Source: an uncultured Oxalobacteraceae bacterium (GTDB lineage: Bacteria > Pseudomonadota > Gammaproteobacteria > Burkholderiales > Burkholderiaceae). Taken from it: 5,170 nt of DNA. The notes under the pieces were generated by a model. It ran no database searches. It was not told the DNA's origin and was given only the letters and a program-made list of their open reading frames with translations. Shown one piece after another: positions 4,086-5,170 of this stretch (its first letter is position 1; every line of letters begins with the position of its first letter). The stretch spans positions 1 to 5,170 of the forward strand of contig CAMLDH010000292.1 in the NCBI GenBank assembly GCA_946478765.1. Reading direction: 5' to 3'. The position numbers were made by a program, and so were the translations under genes.

Positions 4086-5170
4086 CTAGTTAAACTCTAT
4101 TTTCACCGCCCGATTGTTTTCCTGTGCTGCGGTAAGGGCCGCGGCTCCCCCATTGCCAATATCGTTCTCAGTAAGATCCAGGTTGGTCACTTTAGATTGA
4201 GGAAGTACTTCGGCGATAGCTATGGCTCCCTCGTCGCCAATGCGGTTGAAGCACAAATCCAGGTTGGTCACTCCAGATTGGGGGAGCTCTTTGGCGATGG
4301 CCTTGGCCCCTCCATTGCGAATCCTATTGTGTTGTAAATCCAGCGTGGTCACTTTGGATCGGGGAAGCTCGTTGGCGATGGCCTCGGCTCCCCTGGGACC
4401 AATGCTGTTGTAGGACAAATCCAAGTGATCCACCATGGATTGGGAAAGTGCTGCAGCGATGGCCGTGGCTCCCGCACTAGTAATGCGGTTGTCGCTCAAA
4501 CTCAGGTTAGTTACTTTAGATTGGGGAAGTGCTGCAGCGATGGCTGTGGCTCCCTCTGAACGAATCTTGTTGCGATCCAAATTCAGATTGATCACTTCGG
4601 ACTGTGGCAGTGCTGTAGCGATGGCTGTGGCTCCCTCCTCGCCAATCTCGTTGCCGAACAAATTCAGGTCGCTTACTGTGGATTGGGGAAGTGCCGCGGC
4701 GATGGCCGCGGCTCCTTCATCGCCAATATTGTTGTCATACAACTGCAGGTTGGTTACTTTGGATTGGGGAAGTTCTGCGGCGATGGCGGCGGCTCCTTCA
4801 TCGCCAATCGCGTTGCTGCCCAAATTCAGGTGGATCACTTCGGACTGTGGCAGTGCTGTAGCGATGGCTGTGGCTCCCTCCTCGCCAATCTCGTTGTCAT
4901 ACAAATTCAGGTTGCTTACTGTGGATTGGGGAAGCGCCGCGGCGATGGCCGCAGCTCCTTCATCGCCAATCTTGTTGTCCTCCAAAATCAGATTGGTTAC
5001 TTCGGATTGAGGAAGTGCTGTGGCGATGGCTGTGGCTCCCTTCACGCCAATAGTGTTGCGGCTCAAATTCAGGTTGGTTATTTGGGATTGGGGAAGTGCC
5101 GTAGCGATGGCCGCGGCTCCTTCATCGCCAATCTTGTTGCCGCTCAAATTCAGGTTGGTTACTTTGGATT
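4086..5170 (-). CDS. leucine-rich repeat protein, GAxAIA type, 5' end beyond the window
   Basis: At least 361 residues are visible, made almost wholly of thirteen tandem 27-residue leucine-rich repeats. The unit begins LxLxxNxIGDEGAxAIA and ends with xALPQSxVTN. The asparagine ladder and the helix-forming GAxAIA segment mark the ribonuclease-inhibitor-like LRR class, usually 28-29 residues, so a horseshoe protein-binding surface is expected. The last repeat runs into a short C-terminal cap ending VKIEFN. The frame stays open to the window edge: codons before the TTG at 5147 still read QSKVTNLN, so that TTG is an internal repeat leucine, not the start. No signal peptide, F-box, enzymatic or transmembrane domain is visible, and the N-terminus is missing. 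The GAxAIA core recalls the GAxALA motif of Ralstonia GALA effectors, but homology of function is not shown. Partner and location are unknown. Confidence 0.9.
   Translation of the reverse strand, partial: SKVTNLNLSGNKIGDEGAAAIATALPQSQITNLNLSRNTIGVKGATAIATALPQSEVTNLILEDNKIGDEGAAAIAAALPQSTVSNLNLYDNEIGEEGATAIATALPQSEVIHLNLGSNAIGDEGAAAIAAELPQSKVTNLQLYDNNIGDEGAAAIAAALPQSTVSDLNLFGNEIGEEGATAIATALPQSEVINLNLDRNKIRSEGATAIAAALPQSKVTNLSLSDNRITSAGATAIAAALSQSMVDHLDLSYNSIGPRGAEAIANELPRSKVTTLDLQHNRIRNGGAKAIAKELPQSGVTNLDLCFNRIGDEGAIAIAEVLPQSKVTNLDLTENDIGNGGAAALTAAQENNRAVKIEFN
4089..5153 (-). repeat. tandem 81-base coding repeats of the LRR gene
   Basis: Twelve exact-length 81-base units start at 5153, 5072, 4991, 4910, 4829, 4748, 4667, 4586, 4505, 4424, 4343 and 4262, followed by a longer terminal unit from 4181. 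No unit carries an insertion or deletion, so the reading frame and 27-residue period are kept throughout. Units 1-8 are close to each other; units 9-13, towards the C-terminus, differ more (for example SQSMVDH and PRSKVTT in place of PQSKVTN). Confidence 0.92.
4506..4991 (-). repeat. two copies of a 243-base higher-order repeat inside the LRR array
   Basis: Units 3-5 (4991-4749) correspond one by one to units 6-8 (4748-4506). Unit 3 and unit 6 share LPQSTVS, units 4 and 7 share NEIGEEGATAIATALPQSEVI, and units 5 and 8 end in LPQSKVTN. At base level 4590-4653 and 4833-4896 are identical over 64 bases at an offset of exactly 243. The third member of each triplet is more diverged. This indicates duplication of a three-repeat block after the array arose. 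Confidence 0.8.

Noticed and set aside
4222..5010. Plus-strand open frames opposite the LRR gene
   Set aside because: They mirror the 81-base repeat on the antisense strand and give low-complexity protein. The minus-strand frame has the LRR consensus and a cap, so the plus frames are shadows.
5145..5147. TTG as the start codon of the LRR gene
   Set aside because: The codon is the second leucine of a repeat unit, and the in-frame codons up to 5170 continue the repeat (QSKVTNLN), so the gene is cut by the window edge.
4086..5170. CRISPR-like or non-coding satellite reading of the 81-base repeats
   Set aside because: There are no spacers. The units abut, keep frame without indels and encode a clear LRR consensus.

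Overview
The window looks like a chromosomal segment of a betaproteobacterium, most likely of the Burkholderiales/Oxalobacteraceae type. This is inferred from a moderately GC-rich coding style, the protein families present (AlkB of the ALKBH2/3-like type, a YbcJ-type S4 protein, a soluble PAS hybrid histidine kinase) and a GAxAIA-type leucine-rich repeat protein. No gene here fixes the genus.

Layout. Bases 1-213 are a leader region ahead of a small multi-pass membrane protein (214-987, +) with the conserved TM helix of mechanosensitive-channel-like proteins. The leader is crowded: it has partial resemblance to a TPP riboswitch, a long-range complementary closing stem, and two tiny overlapping reading frames. 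Converging on the membrane protein is a minus-strand pair, a YbcJ-like S4 RNA-binding protein (1933-1715) followed after 32 bases by an AlkB-family dioxygenase (1682-1041), probably one transcript from an extended -10 promoter near 2015-2023. A divergent intergenic region (1934-2278) separates this pair from a plus-strand hybrid sensor kinase (2279-3847, PAS-HisKA-HATPase-REC, all catalytic residues present). The kinase converges on a minus-strand leucine-rich repeat gene (stop at 4086) that runs out of the window at base 5170. The 238-base gap between them holds hairpins and a likely bidirectional terminator.

Functional picture. The genes do not form one pathway. The S4/AlkB pair couples a small RNA-binding protein to alkylation repair. 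The kinase is an orphan here, with no separate response regulator or Hpt protein next to it. The most unusual element is the LRR gene: at least thirteen consecutive 81-base (27-residue) units with a strict GAxAIA core, and an internal 243-base three-unit duplication with a 64-base perfectly conserved block, showing recent repeat expansion. I see no mobile element, tRNA, rRNA or CRISPR array.
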